Shown: positions 38,528 through 47,822, counted from the first letter of the stretch. The stretch is DNA of 64,000 bases from Devosia sp. (GCF_017744655.1 NZ_JAGIAW010000007.1:248001-312000); one strand, 5' to 3'. Numbers and translations are program-made. The notes: generated by a model not told the origin, from the sequence alone.

Positions 38528-40099
38528 TCACGTCGCTCCCACAAACGCATCCATATCTTCAAGCCGCGCCGCCTCCTGCGCCGGCTTGTCCCAGCGGATC
38601 CTGCTGATCCGCGGAAACCTCAGCGCCACTCCCGACTTGTGCCGACCGCTCTTCTGCGCCGAGTCGAACGCCACCTCAAAAACCAGTTCCTTCTTCACCT
38701 CGCGCACTGGCCCGAAACTGCCCGTCGTATTGGCGCGGATCCACTTGTCGAGCTGTTTCAACTCCTCATCGGTAAAACCAAAATACGCTTTCCCGATCGG
38801 CACGATCTCGTTCCCCTTCCACACCCCAAACGTGTAATCCGAATAATAGGAACTACGCTTGCCGTGCCCGCGCTGCGCATACATCAGCACCGCATCCACC
38901 ACATTCGGATCGCGCTTCCACTTGAACCAGAACCCCTTGGGCCGCCCCGGCACATAGGGCGCCGTTCTGAGTTTTATCATCACCCCTTCATGGCCATGCT
39001 CGTCCGCGCCCTGCCGGCGCAGTTTTCCGAGATCGTCCCAATCTCCAAAGGGCAGCACCTCGGAAAGATCGAGCCGCGTCTGCGGATTTTTGGAAAACCA
39101 CGTCTCCAGCCGCGCCCGCCTCTCTTCCCATCCGAGCGCCCGAATATCCTCCACGCCATCGAAGAGCATGTCATAGACCCGCACGAAGGCCGGCAACTCC
39201 TGCATTTGCTTCGCCTGCGCCACCTTCCGGTTCAACCGCTGCTGCAGGTCATTGAAACTGCGCGCCTCAAAATCGTGCCCAACCAGCAATTCGCCATCGA
39301 GCACCGCCCGGCCCATGACATTGTCCACGACATCGGGGAACGAAGCGCTGATCTCATCCCCCGTGCGCGAAAACATCGAGACACCCTGCTTCCCCATAAC
39401 GAGCTGAACGCGAATGCCGTCCCATTTCCACTCTGCCGAAAAATCCCTAGGATCGAGCTTCTCAAAGTCCTTGTCCTCGATCGGATTGGACAGCATCAGC
39501 GGATGAAACCGCGCCGCATTGTCGATATCCGGCCGCCCCGCTCTGCCTTCGAGCCAGGCAAAGAGATTGGCATAAGGCGGCTTCAGCCCATGCCAAACCT
39601 CCTCGATCTCCTGCAGATCGACCCCGCTCATCTCCGCCAGCGCGGTCTTCGCCAACCTGGCCGAAACCCCGATCCGCAGTGCCCCCGTCGCCAGTTTCAC
39701 CAGCGCCCAGCGCTCATGAATTGCAGCCTGACTCAAGAGCCCACCGATCACCCGTGGCAGCTCCGCCTTGCTGGTGTGATTGAGCAGATCGACAAGCGCG
39801 GAAAGCCCCGGCAACTCCCCCTCGGCCTTGTGCGGCCAGATCAGCGCAATCGTCTCCCCGAGATCGCCAACATAGTCATAGCTCAGCGCAAACAGCGTCT
39901 CGTCGACCTCGGCCAGCACCGTCTCGCGCAACAGCGCCGGCTTCACATTGCTGATATCCATCTCGCTTGTGAGAACCGCCAGCGCGATACCGCGATCCGG
40001 GTCCGGCACCTCGGCAAAATACCGCTTCAACGCCTCGATTTTTCGCGTGCGCGATGGCGTCAAGGCGAGGAGTTCCAGGAGATCGGCAAAACGCTTCAT
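38528..40099 (-). CDS. ATP-dependent DNA ligase (LigB-type, ligase-cluster)
   Basis: A 523-residue ATP-dependent ligase. An N-terminal DNA-binding domain (1-190) is followed by the nucleotidyl-transferase core with catalytic lysine in EWKWDGIRVQLV near residue 218, LDGELLVG, GHEGVMIKLRTAPYVPGRPKGFWFKWKR (motifs IV-V), and an OB domain. The family is the bacterial group found with a ligase-associated exonuclease, Lhr-type helicase and PdeM phosphoesterase, thought to act in DNA repair. Here only the exonuclease accompanies it, with a 4-base overlap. Confidence 0.9.
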   Translation of the reverse strand: MKRFADLLELLALTPSRTRKIEALKRYFAEVPDPDRGIALAVLTSEMDISNVKPALLRETVLAEVDETLFALSYDYVGDLGETIALIWPHKAEGELPGLSALVDLLNHTSKAELPRVIGGLLSQAAIHERWALVKLATGALRIGVSARLAKTALAEMSGVDLQEIEEVWHGLKPPYANLFAWLEGRAGRPDIDNAARFHPLMLSNPIEDKDFEKLDPRDFSAEWKWDGIRVQLVMGKQGVSMFSRTGDEISASFPDVVDNVMGRAVLDGELLVGHDFEARSFNDLQQRLNRKVAQAKQMQELPAFVRVYDMLFDGVEDIRALGWEERRARLETWFSKNPQTRLDLSEVLPFGDWDDLGKLRRQGADEHGHEGVMIKLRTAPYVPGRPKGFWFKWKRDPNVVDAVLMYAQRGHGKRSSYYSDYTFGVWKGNEIVPIGKAYFGFTDEELKQLDKWIRANTTGSFGPVREVKKELVFEVAFDSAQKSGRHKSGVALRFPRISRIRWDKPAQEAARLEDMDAFVGAT

Positions 40100-41100
40100 T
40101 CCCCGCCCTCCCCGCCATCGTCATCAAGCCCCGGCAGCGCCAGCGGCTCGGCATTGAGCCCCTGCTGCTTGCACCAGTAGACCAGCGCATCCTCGCGCCC
40201 ATGCGTCACCCACACCGTCTCCGCTCCGCTTTCGAGGATCGAGACATTGAGTTCACCCCAGTCGCAATGGTCCGAAATCACCAGCGGCAACTCCACCAGC
40301 GCCTGCCTTGCGCGCTGCTTGACACTCATCCAGCCCGAAGCCTGGCACACCACCGGATCAGGGAACCGCCGGCTCCAGCGATCCCTTATGGCCGCAGGCG
40401 GTGCGATGACGATCTCTCCCATCATCTCCGCCTTGCCCATGCCCGTCGCCGGCAACAATTCTCCTAGCTCGACCCCCAGCGATTGATAGAGCTCGCAAAG
40501 ACGGATCATCGCCCCATGCAGATAAATCGGCCGATCCCACCCGGCATCGCGCAACAGCGCAATCACCCGCTGCGCCTTCCCCAGCGCATAGCAACCAATG
40601 AGATGGCTCCGCTCCGGCTGCGCCGCGACCGATTTGAGGAGCCGCGCAATTTCATCCTTGGGATCGGGATGCTGAAACACCGGCAGCCCAAACGTCGCCT
40701 CGGTGACCAGCAGATCGCAGCTGACCGGCTCGTAGGGCTGCGCCGTCCGATCCCTGAGCCGCTTGTAGTCGCCCGTAACGACCACCCGCTGCCCCTCGGC
40801 CTCGACGAGCACCTGCGCCGACCCCAGAATATGCCCCGCCGGGAAAAACGTGACCGTCGCCCCGTCCATCTTCAGTGGCTCGCGAAAATCCAGCGCCTCG
40901 AACCGTCCGGCACAATCCTCGCCATAGCGCACCTTCATGATCTCGATCGTATCGGGCGTCGCCAGCACGGCCCCGTGGCCCGAGCGCGCATGGTCGGCAT
41001 GGCCATGGGTAATGATTGCCCGCGCCTTCGGCTCGGACGGATCAATCCAGGCATCGATGGCAGGCACATAGAGATTGCGGTCGATAACAGGTCTATCCAT
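40096..41100 (-). CDS. Ligase-associated DNA exonuclease (metallo-beta-lactamase/beta-CASP)
   Basis: A 334-residue metallo-beta-lactamase-fold nuclease. Metal motif THGHADHARSGH near residue 32, FFPAGHILGSAQVLVE (second histidine), VVTGDYKR (aspartate), and a beta-CASP region with HGAM..; SDHCDW and VTHGRED near the C-terminus. It matches the ligase-associated exonuclease family rather than RNA-processing CPSF relatives by its neighbour. Start ATG 41100 has GGAGAG upstream and opens the family N-terminus MDRPVIDRNLYVP. It lies upstream of and overlapping the ligase gene. Confidence 0.88.
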   Translation of the reverse strand: MDRPVIDRNLYVPAIDAWIDPSEPKARAIITHGHADHARSGHGAVLATPDTIEIMKVRYGEDCAGRFEALDFREPLKMDGATVTFFPAGHILGSAQVLVEAEGQRVVVTGDYKRLRDRTAQPYEPVSCDLLVTEATFGLPVFQHPDPKDEIARLLKSVAAQPERSHLIGCYALGKAQRVIALLRDAGWDRPIYLHGAMIRLCELYQSLGVELGELLPATGMGKAEMMGEIVIAPPAAIRDRWSRRFPDPVVCQASGWMSVKQRARQALVELPLVISDHCDWGELNVSILESGAETVWVTHGREDALVYWCKQQGLNAEPLALPGLDDDGGEGGE

Positions 41101-41276
41101 CAGACTCTCCACAACGGCAAAATCAGCCGCCCGGTTCAGGCAGCACGGCAATTTCGGCACGGCAGCTTCTGCCGCGATAGAGGATCAACACCCCCGAACC
41201 CCAGCAATTGCGGCCGTCCTGCGCTGGCAAGCTCCTTGCATTGATTGAGACACCATCCCTCCTGTCATGGTCTGTC

Positions 41277-41582
41277 ATGATCACGTCCTCCTTGAGCCCC
41301 ATCTCCCTCATCAATTCCCCGCTCACCATGAGCTCGGGCAAGGTCACCAACCAGATCAAGCCCAATGTCGAGGAAGAATTCCTTGAAATCGCCCGCATGT
41401 CTCCGGCCGAACGCCTGCGCATGCAGATCCTCGAAAGCATGGGCATGAGCGAGGATTCCGTTGCCGCAATGGACCCGGAAGCGCGCGATGCCATCGAGGA
41501 CGAAATCAGCCGCCGCATGATGCAAGCCCTCACCGGCAAGGACGATGCCGAGCCCGGCTCACTCGTCGACATGATGGCCTAA
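41277..41582 (+). CDS. Small conserved-type hypothetical protein
   Basis: A 101-residue acidic, helical protein (VEEEFLEIARMSPAERLRMQILESMGMSEDSVAAMDPEARDAIEDEISRRMM..). The region from about residue 30 looks like a two-helix motif ending in a PEARDAIEDEI repeat-like turn. I cannot name the family. The start is uncertain: no ribosome-binding site is convincing before ATG 41277, and ATG 41328 would give 84 residues. It is called because codon bias and the absence of any better overlapping frame support it. It diverges from the exonuclease gene. Confidence 0.6.
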   Translation: MITSSLSPISLINSPLTMSSGKVTNQIKPNVEEEFLEIARMSPAERLRMQILESMGMSEDSVAAMDPEARDAIEDEISRRMMQALTGKDDAEPGSLVDMMA

Positions 41583-41645
41583 AACCTTGCCAAGCCGGAC
41601 ACGAACCGGCAAACCGGGGACGAGGCCAATATTTTGGAGTACGCC

Positions 41646-42659
41646 ATGCGCCGCACGACCCATGCCCCCGGCACCGTCCATCGCCTCACCATCGAGAGCA
41701 AGGCCCTCGCCGGCAATCGCCTCGGCGACCCGACAGAGCGCCTTGTCGACGTCTACATCCCCGCCGGCCACACCGGCGAAGGCCTGCCGCTGCTGGTCGA
41801 TCTCGTCGGCTACACCGCCGGCGGCCCCGCCCACACCGCCTGGAAGAATTTTGGCGAAAACGTCCCAGAGCGGCTCGATCGCCTGATCGGCGACAAGAAG
41901 ATGCCGCCCGTCGTCGTCGCCTTCCCTGATTGCTTCTCCCGCCTCGGCGGCAATCAATATGTGAACAGCCCGATCCTTGGGAATTACGAGGATTTTCTGA
42001 CCGCCGAGATGGTCCCGTTTGTGGAACAAAAGTTCTCCTGCGGCGGAGATGGCCATCGCGGCGTCTTCGGCAAATCCTCGGGCGGCTTCGGCTCGCTGGT
42101 CCACGCCATGCTGCATGCCGATTTCTGGGCCGCCGCCGCCAGCCACTCGGGCGATGCCGGCTTTGAAAACCTCTACATCCCGGAATTCCCCAACAGCCTG
42201 CGCATGCTGGCGAAATCCGACAATTCCATCGAAACCTGGATGCGCGCCTTCGAAGCCAAGCAGAAGATCGACGGCAAGGACACGCTCCTGCTGATGATCC
42301 TCGCCCAGGCCGCCAGCTTCGATCCCGATCCGGAGCCGAGCACGTTCCTCGGCCTGCGCCTGCCGGTCACCCTGGATACCTGTGAACTCATCGAAGAGCG
42401 CTGGGCCAATTGGCTCAAATGGGACCCCGCCCGCATGGTCGAAACCCACGCAGAATCAATCGCCAAACTGAAGGGTTTCTACTTCGATTGCGGCACCGAG
42501 GATCAATACAACATCCTCTACGGCTCCCGCCGCATCCACCGCACGCTCGAACAGCGCGGCATTCCCCACCGCTACGAGGAATTCCCCGACAACCATTCCA
42601 GCGTCGACTACCGCATGGACATCAGCCTGCCGTTCTTGGCAGAAACGCTGAGCCGCTAG
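41646..42659 (+). CDS. Esterase, alpha/beta hydrolase (esterase D/enterochelin-esterase-like)
   Basis: A 337-residue esterase-like hydrolase. It begins at ATG 41646, with GGAG six bases upstream. The serine nucleophile is in FGKSSGGFGSL near residue 140, preceded by the oxyanion strand VVVAFPDCFSRLGGNQY and NYEDFLTAEMVPFVEQKF. The late GTEDQYNILYGSRR and EFPDNHSSVDYR hold the probable aspartate and histidine. There is no signal peptide, so it is cytoplasmic. Substrate unknown. Confidence 0.82.
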   Translation: MRRTTHAPGTVHRLTIESKALAGNRLGDPTERLVDVYIPAGHTGEGLPLLVDLVGYTAGGPAHTAWKNFGENVPERLDRLIGDKKMPPVVVAFPDCFSRLGGNQYVNSPILGNYEDFLTAEMVPFVEQKFSCGGDGHRGVFGKSSGGFGSLVHAMLHADFWAAAASHSGDAGFENLYIPEFPNSLRMLAKSDNSIETWMRAFEAKQKIDGKDTLLLMILAQAASFDPDPEPSTFLGLRLPVTLDTCELIEERWANWLKWDPARMVETHAESIAKLKGFYFDCGTEDQYNILYGSRRIHRTLEQRGIPHRYEEFPDNHSSVDYRMDISLPFLAETLSR

Positions 42660-42696
42660 CCACCACGCGCTTTGTCTCAGCCCCACCCGCGGTGTC

Positions 42697-42716
42697 ATTC
42701 CCGCGAAAACGGGAAT
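42697..42716. repeat. Small REP-like palindrome
   Basis: ATTCCCG-CGAAAA-CGGGAAT in the context GTCATTCCCG..CGGGAATCTCC, an abundant alphaproteobacterial extragenic repeat type. It lies between the esterase and slyX convergent ends and may act as their terminator. Confidence 0.6.
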
Positions 42717-42754
42717 CTCCGTTCAGGCATCCGACGGCTGAAGCATGCCTGGTC

Positions 42755-42967
42755 TCAATAATGCGGAGGCGGCTTTTCGCTGGAAGGATCAGCAATAAAA
42801 CTGCCGCTCCGCACCTGCTCTTCCATCACTTCGAGCTTGCGCCGCAATTGCTCGATCACCGTCCATTGCTCGGTGATGACGGCGTTGAGGTCTTCGATCG
42901 TCTGGTCCTGAAAGGCGACCCGGCTTTCGAGGCGCTCAAGCCGCTCGCTTTGATCGTGATCGGCCAT
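42755..42967 (-). CDS. slyX: SlyX family protein
   Basis: A 70-residue coiled-coil protein (RLERLESRVAFQDQTIEDLNAVITEQWTVIEQLRRKLEVMEEQV) ending in the SlyX-characteristic PPPHY. Function is not established. Start ATG 42967 has AAAGGAAA upstream; the region beyond it lacks coding character. Confidence 0.88.
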   Translation of the reverse strand: MADHDQSERLERLESRVAFQDQTIEDLNAVITEQWTVIEQLRRKLEVMEEQVRSGSFIADPSSEKPPPHY

Positions 42968-43116
42968 GTCGGTTTCCTTTCGAAAGACCGGCCCCAGATA
43001 GTCTCCGGCGTGCCCCTTCGCAAGCCATCCACACACGCGAGCGTGTTAACGTATAGGGAACCCTTCTCCGCCCAACGCCATTGACTCCCCGAAACAGGAA
43101 CAGCGGGAGCCGCAAA

Positions 43117-43665
43117 ATGGCGACCATCACAGGCCAGCAGAGCAATATCCATTCGACCGCCCACACCGTGGATTTCGGCGCCTTGGCACGCCCGATGCTC
43201 GCTGCCGTTCTAGCGCTCGCCGCCTTTGGCGCCGTCAATTTCATGGCCGAAGCCATCGGTCTGCAGCCCTATTTCTTTTCCCCCATCGGCCTGCCCGGCT
43301 GGGCTGGCGCCGCCATTCACCTCGTCCTCCTGTTCTTCGTCGGTCTCGCCATTGGCCTTGCCGCAAACAAGAACCGCGCCGTTCTGCCCTGGGGCACCGC
43401 GCTTGTCGCCGCCATGATCGCCTTTCCTTTCCCGGCCGCGGCGCTCGATTCCCTCGCTCTGGCGCTGGTCATGACCACCGTCCTGCTCCTCGCCCTCGCC
43501 ACCAGCCTGCGTATCGCCGCCTCCTCCCGCCTTGGCGGTTGGCTGATGGTTCCGGTCCTTATCTGGATCGGGTTTGGCGCCGCCCTCGGCCTTGCGGTCG
43601 CTGCCGCCTGGAGCCCGCCCTTTGCCCTGATCACGGCCCAAAATCCTGCGCCCGTCGCCACCTGA
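43117..43665 (+). CDS. Five-helix membrane protein, TspO/MBR-like
   Basis: A 182-residue membrane protein with about five hydrophobic helices. The layout resembles TspO/MBR proteins: a loop PYFFSPIGLPGWAGAAIH before helix 2, and a last helix GGWLMVPVLIWIGFGAALG that mirrors the TspO helix with PYLxWxxFAxxLN. It lacks most of the tryptophans and the terminal asparagine of true TspO, so it may be a diverged member or convergent. TspO proteins bind tetrapyrroles in the outer membrane. Start ATG 43117 follows GGGAG. Confidence 0.55.
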   Translation: MATITGQQSNIHSTAHTVDFGALARPMLAAVLALAAFGAVNFMAEAIGLQPYFFSPIGLPGWAGAAIHLVLLFFVGLAIGLAANKNRAVLPWGTALVAAMIAFPFPAAALDSLALALVMTTVLLLALATSLRIAASSRLGGWLMVPVLIWIGFGAALGLAVAAAWSPPFALITAQNPAPVAT

Positions 43666-43747
43666 GGCAAGGTTACCCCAAAGTGCCTTCTTGCAGGCCG
43701 GGCCCACCGGTTCCATGTGAGGGCAACCTCATGCTCTGGAGCGCCTA

Positions 43748-44386
43748 ATGGCTCGCACTCTCAAGATCGACGTCTTTACCGACGTCGTATGCCCATGGTG
43801 CCTCGTCGGCTCTGCCCGTCTCGACCAGGCCCTCGCCAAACTTCCCGATGACATCGACGTCGTCGTTGAAAACCATCCCTTCTATCTCGACCCCACCGTG
43901 CCGCCCGAAGGCGTCGATGTGGGCGAGATGCTGAAGCAGAAGTACGGCCGCGACCCCAAGGAAATGTGGGCCCGCGTCGAAGGCGAAGCCAAGAAGGCCG
44001 GCATCGATCTCGACCTGTCGCAGCAGCCGCGCATGTTCAACACAGCCAAGGCGCACACCATCACCCGGCTCTCCAAAGCCAATGGTAACCAGCACGAACT
44101 GGCCAATGCCATTGCCGAGGCCTATTTCCTCGACCACCAGCAGATCAACGACGACAACACGCTTGCCGATGTCGCGGTAAAATTCGGCTGGGATCGTGGT
44201 GATGCGCTCGATGCCATGAACGACGCCAACGAGCTCTCGATCACCGAACAGCTCGCCACCTCGGCCGCCCAGCAGGGTATCCGAGGCGTACCCTTCTTCG
44301 TCTTTGGCGAGAAATACGCGCTTTCGGGCGCCCAGCCCGACGAAGTTTTTGCCCAAGCCCTCGAAAAGACGATTTCCGAACTCTGA
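43748..44386 (+). CDS. DsbA-family oxidoreductase, FrnE-like
   Basis: A 212-residue thioredoxin-fold protein with the active-site CPWC motif (DVVCPWCLVG near residues 14-18) and the DsbA helical insertion; the cis-proline segment is GIRGVPFFVFGEKYALSGAQPDEVF. No signal peptide, so cytoplasmic like FrnE, which handles disulfides under oxidative stress; related enzymes isomerise chromene carboxylates. ATG 43748 starts the family N-terminus (LKIDVFTDVVCPWC). Confidence 0.88.
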   Translation: MARTLKIDVFTDVVCPWCLVGSARLDQALAKLPDDIDVVVENHPFYLDPTVPPEGVDVGEMLKQKYGRDPKEMWARVEGEAKKAGIDLDLSQQPRMFNTAKAHTITRLSKANGNQHELANAIAEAYFLDHQQINDDNTLADVAVKFGWDRGDALDAMNDANELSITEQLATSAAQQGIRGVPFFVFGEKYALSGAQPDEVFAQALEKTISEL

Positions 44387-44436
44387 TCGCTCTGGGCCTG
44401 TTATAGGCAGAGCAGCAAACTGTTCGGGAAATACCG

Positions 44437-45249
44437 GTGAAGCTGCTCCGTATTAGCGCCATTGCGCTTATCGCCCTGGTCCTCGTGGTCTACACGGGGG
44501 CCGTCGGCTACATGTATTTCAACCAGCGCGCCCTGCAATATGAGGCCAAGGGGGAGATATTTCCCCTGGCCGACGTCGCCCTTCCCGAGGCCGTCGACGT
44601 GGCCATTCCCGTCGATGGCGCCGTCATCAATGGCTGGTATCAGGCGCCTCAGCCCGGCAAGCCGCTGATCATCTACTGCAAGGGCAATTCCAAGAGCTTT
44701 TCCGAGGAACACGAGCGCTATGAGCGTTTCGTCTCCGAAGGTTTTGGCTTCCTCGCCTTCGACTACAGAGGCTTTCCGGCCTCCCCCGGCTCCATCAGCG
44801 AAGCCGGTATTCTGGCCGACGCCACCGCCGCTTATGACTGGGCTGCGGAAAAGAATTTCCCCATCGTCATCTGGGGCCGCTCCCTCGGCACCGGCCCCGC
44901 GACCTATGTGGCCAGCATCCGCGACGCCAAGGCGCTTCTCCTCGAAACGCCCTTCCTCTCCGCCGTCAATGTCGCCGCCGAGCGCTATCCCATCCTGCCG
45001 GTCTACTGGGTCATGCTCGACCAGTTCCGTTCCGACGAGTGGATCGCTGATGTCAGCGAACCCGTCATGGTCGCCCACGGCACCGCCGACACCACCATTG
45101 ACGTCTCCAATGGCGAGCGCCTCTACGCCCTCGCCCCCAATCCCGACGAACTCTGGATCGTCCCCGGCGCCGGCCATTCCGATCTCTGGGACGCCGGCAT
45201 CTGGGACAAGGCCAAGGCTTTCTTCACCCGCGCCGGCGCCGCAAACTGA
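44437..45249 (+). CDS. Membrane-anchored alpha/beta hydrolase (BEM46-like)
   Basis: A 270-residue hydrolase with an N-terminal membrane anchor (LLRISAIALIALVLVVYTGAVGYMYF). Nucleophile elbow VIWGRSLGTGPATYVA, oxyanion strand IIYCKGNSKSF, FAFDYRGFPASPG, then PVMVAHGTADTTID and AGHSDLWDAG for aspartate and histidine. This is the BEM46/YqkD-type pattern. Start GTG 44437 has a weak CGGGAAA upstream. Substrate unknown. Confidence 0.82.
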   Translation: MKLLRISAIALIALVLVVYTGAVGYMYFNQRALQYEAKGEIFPLADVALPEAVDVAIPVDGAVINGWYQAPQPGKPLIIYCKGNSKSFSEEHERYERFVSEGFGFLAFDYRGFPASPGSISEAGILADATAAYDWAAEKNFPIVIWGRSLGTGPATYVASIRDAKALLLETPFLSAVNVAAERYPILPVYWVMLDQFRSDEWIADVSEPVMVAHGTADTTIDVSNGERLYALAPNPDELWIVPGAGHSDLWDAGIWDKAKAFFTRAGAAN

Positions 45250-45267
45250 CACCGACTTCCTAGACCA

Positions 45268-46482
45268 ATGACCGACCAAACCAGCACAACCCAATCCGCC
45301 ATGTCCGGCCGTCGCACAGCCATCATCGGCGGGCTCATGGTGGCGACGGGCCCCCTGAGCCTCACGCTCTACGCCCCGGCTCTCCCTTCCCTCGTCACCG
45401 ATCTCGGCACCAATGATGCCGGCGGCAAGCTGACCCTCACCGTCTATTTCGCCGCCTTTGCGCTCGCCCAGCTCATCTGCGGCCCGCTCTCCGATCGCTT
45501 CGGCCGCCGCGCCACTGGCATTGCCTTCTTCGCCATCTACGTGCTGGGCGGCCTCGTCGCGACCTTCGCGCCAAGCCTCGAAGTCCTGCTCCTCGGCCGC
45601 ATCCTGCAGGGCTTTGGCGTCTCCGCCGGTGTCGCCCTGTCGCGCGCCATGGTACGCGACCTCTTTGTCGGTCGCGAAGCCATCGGCATTCTCACCCTCA
45701 TCAACCTCGTGCTGACCGTCGCACCTGCCGTCGCCCCGACGCTGGGCAGCGTCATCATGCTCGTCGGCACCTGGCACGTCATGTTCATGGTCATGGCCGG
45801 TTTTGGCCTCGCCATCATCGCCCTCCTCGGTTTCTCCGCCCGCGAAACCCTGCCCGAAGACCGGCGCGTCCAACTAAAGCCGTCCACCATCATCGGCAAT
45901 TACGGCCGCCTCCTCCGCGCGCCAGCCTTCCTCCTGCCCGCCGGCACCCTCGCCGCCGCCTTCGGCGGCTTTTACGCCTCGGCCGCCCTCCTGCCCTTCG
46001 TTCTCATCGACCAGATCGGCCTGACGCCGTTCCAGTTCGCCATGGCCATGCTGATCCAGACCGGCTCCTTCATCACCGGCAACATCATCGCAGCCCGCCT
46101 CTCAAAGCATCTCGACGGCTGGCAGCTCGTCGCCATTGGCCTCGTCCTGATCGCCCTCGCCGGCCTCGGCTACGCCATCGCTCCGCGCCTCTGGCCCAAC
46201 GAAGTCCTGGCCGTTATGATTCCCGTCGGCTTCTGGATGCTCTCACTCGCCTGCCTCAGCCCCAGCGCCACAGCGGCCGCCATGTCCGGCTTCGGCGAGA
46301 TCGCCGGCTCGGCAGGCGCTTTGACAGGCTTCTTCCAGATGGGCGGCGGCTTCTTGGCGTCGCTCGCGGGCACGATCCTCTTCCCCGAAGCCCGCACGGC
46401 CCTCGTCACCCTCATGCCCGGCCTTGCCGCCCTCGCGATCGTTCTCGCGCTGACCGACCTACGGCGCCTGCGCCGGGCCTAG
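45268..46482 (+). CDS. Multidrug exporter, Bcr/CflA-type MFS
   Basis: A 404-residue inner-membrane transporter with 12 helices. After helix 1 (GRRTAIIGGLMVATGPLSLTLYAPALPSL) comes the MFS motif A region QLICGPLSDRFGRRATGIA, then RILQGFGVSAGVALSRAMVRDLFVG, diagnostic of the Bcr/CflA group. It would expel drugs in exchange for protons. The stop is at 46482, followed by a REP element and the shared terminator with rpsU. Confidence 0.9.
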   Translation: MTDQTSTTQSAMSGRRTAIIGGLMVATGPLSLTLYAPALPSLVTDLGTNDAGGKLTLTVYFAAFALAQLICGPLSDRFGRRATGIAFFAIYVLGGLVATFAPSLEVLLLGRILQGFGVSAGVALSRAMVRDLFVGREAIGILTLINLVLTVAPAVAPTLGSVIMLVGTWHVMFMVMAGFGLAIIALLGFSARETLPEDRRVQLKPSTIIGNYGRLLRAPAFLLPAGTLAAAFGGFYASAALLPFVLIDQIGLTPFQFAMAMLIQTGSFITGNIIAARLSKHLDGWQLVAIGLVLIALAGLGYAIAPRLWPNEVLAVMIPVGFWMLSLACLSPSATAAAMSGFGEIAGSAGALTGFFQMGGGFLASLAGTILFPEARTALVTLMPGLAALAIVLALTDLRRLRRA

Positions 46483-46513
46483 AGCCAGCGCCCATCAACC
46501 CTATCCCCTCCAT

Positions 46514-46608
46514 CGTCATTGCCGGGCTTGTTCCGGCAATCCATCTCGTCACAGGCCAGCCATCCTGCGGGTGGCTTGGGACCACCGGGACAAGCCCGGT
46601 GGTGACGA
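46514..46608 (+). repeat. Composite 95-bp REP/BIME-like element, copy A
   Basis: Two palindromes joined by a linker: GTCATTGCCGGGC..TTCCGGCAATCC at the left and GGACCACCGGG-ACAAG-CCCGGTGGTGAC at the right, with CCATCCTGCGG between. The same architecture occurs inverted at 53660-53752: the first 35 bases differ at two positions and the last 30 are identical. Confidence 0.75.
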
Positions 46609-46631
46609 TCGTAGGGAAACAAAAAACCCAA

Positions 46632-46666
46632 AAACAAAAACGCCGCCCCGAAGGACGGCGTTTTCA
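46632..46666 (-). terminator. Rho-independent terminator of rpsU
   Basis: In the leftward direction AAAACGCCGTCC-TTCG-GGGCGGCG followed by TTTTTGTTTTTG, a stable UUCG-loop hairpin with a long T-run; it also ends with TTTTCAAATT to the right, so it can stop the MFS transcript too. Confidence 0.92.
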
Positions 46667-46688
46667 AATTCTTGACGCTTCGCGCTGA

Positions 46689-46916
46689 CTAGCTGCGCGG
46701 CGCCGGCGCGGCGATCAAGCCTTCGCGCTGTGCGCGCTTGCGAGCCAGCTTGCGGGCGCGGCGGACGGCCTCGGCCTTCTGGCGAGCCTTCTTTTCAGAG
46801 GGCTTTTCGTAGTAGTTGCGCAGCTTCATTTCGCGGAAGACGCCTTCGCGCTGCAGCTTCTTCTTCAGGGCGCGCAGCGCCTGGTCAACATTGTTATCGC
46901 GAACGACTACTTGCAA
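46689..46916 (-). CDS. rpsU: 30S ribosomal protein S21
   Basis: A 75-residue S21 protein ([65 protein letters not shown]), needed for initiation and mRNA pairing on the small subunit. The start codon is TTG 46916 with AAGGGG ten bases upstream. The long basic C-terminal helix is normal. A strong terminator follows. Confidence 0.95.
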   Translation of the reverse strand: MQVVVRDNNVDQALRALKKKLQREGVFREMKLRNYYEKPSEKKARQKAEAVRRARKLARKRAQREGLIAAPAPRS

Positions 46917-47129
46917 AGGTCAACTGCCCCTTCAAAGCTTGGCAAATTGTTTGGATAGAAGCGAAACAGCCATAACAACCACTTCGCCGACCAGCCGAGC
47001 CGGTCACCGTGGCGCGCTATATAGCTCGCCTCTTGGGACTTGTCCACATCCGAGTCAGGAAATTCGGCGTATTGCCTGATATTCCGAAGCGGTCTACCGC
47101 TTCTTGGCTGCTCTCAAGAGGTTGGATCC

Positions 47130-47822
47130 GTGTTCACTCCCATCGTCCTCCTGCCTGGCCTGCTGTGCGATGCCCGTCTCTGGCGCGACGTTGTCCTGCC
47201 CCTGCGCGATACGGTCGCGCCCATGGTCGCCGACCTCACACTCGATGATTCCGTCGCCGGCATGGCAAGCCGGACGCTGGCCGCAGCACCGCCCAAATTC
47301 GCCCTGGCCGGCCTTTCCATGGGCGGCTATGTCGCGCTCGAAATCATGCGTCAGGCGCCCGATCGCGTCACGCATCTGGCTCTCCTCGACACCTCCGCCC
47401 GCCCCGACACCGACGAGCGCCGCGAAGCGCGCCGAAAAGGCATCGAGAACGTCAAACTCGGCAAGTTCATCGGCGTCTCGCGCAGCCTGCTGCCAAGCCT
47501 CGTCGCCAAACGCAATCTCAACACGTCGCTCGCCGAAGAAGTGCAGGCCATGGCCGAGCGCCTGGGCCAGGAAGCCTATATCCGCCAGCAACAGGCCATT
47601 TTGGGCCGCCCCGATTCCCGCCCCGACCTCGCTGACGTCAAGGTCCCAACCCTGATCGGCGTCGGCACTGAGGACGTCCTGACGCCCATGGAACTGGCCG
47701 AGGAAATGGCCGCAACCGTCCCTCACGCCGACATCGTCCGCTTCGCTAGAAGTGCCCATCTGCCGACCATGGAAAACCCCAAAGCCGTCGCCGACGCTTT
47801 TGGGAACTGGCTCGCCCGCTAG
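47130..47822 (+). CDS. Alpha/beta hydrolase
   Basis: A 230-residue small serine hydrolase: LLPGLLCDARLW (oxyanion), nucleophile LAGLSMGGYVALEI near residue 60, VPTLIGVGTEDVLTP (aspartate) and FARSAHLPTMENPKAV (histidine). Start GTG 47130 is preferred, with AGAGG upstream and family-like opening MFTPIVLLPGLLC. Substrate unknown. It converges on purK with no intergenic space. Confidence 0.82.
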   Translation: MFTPIVLLPGLLCDARLWRDVVLPLRDTVAPMVADLTLDDSVAGMASRTLAAAPPKFALAGLSMGGYVALEIMRQAPDRVTHLALLDTSARPDTDERREARRKGIENVKLGKFIGVSRSLLPSLVAKRNLNTSLAEEVQAMAERLGQEAYIRQQQAILGRPDSRPDLADVKVPTLIGVGTEDVLTPMELAEEMAATVPHADIVRFARSAHLPTMENPKAVADAFGNWLAR

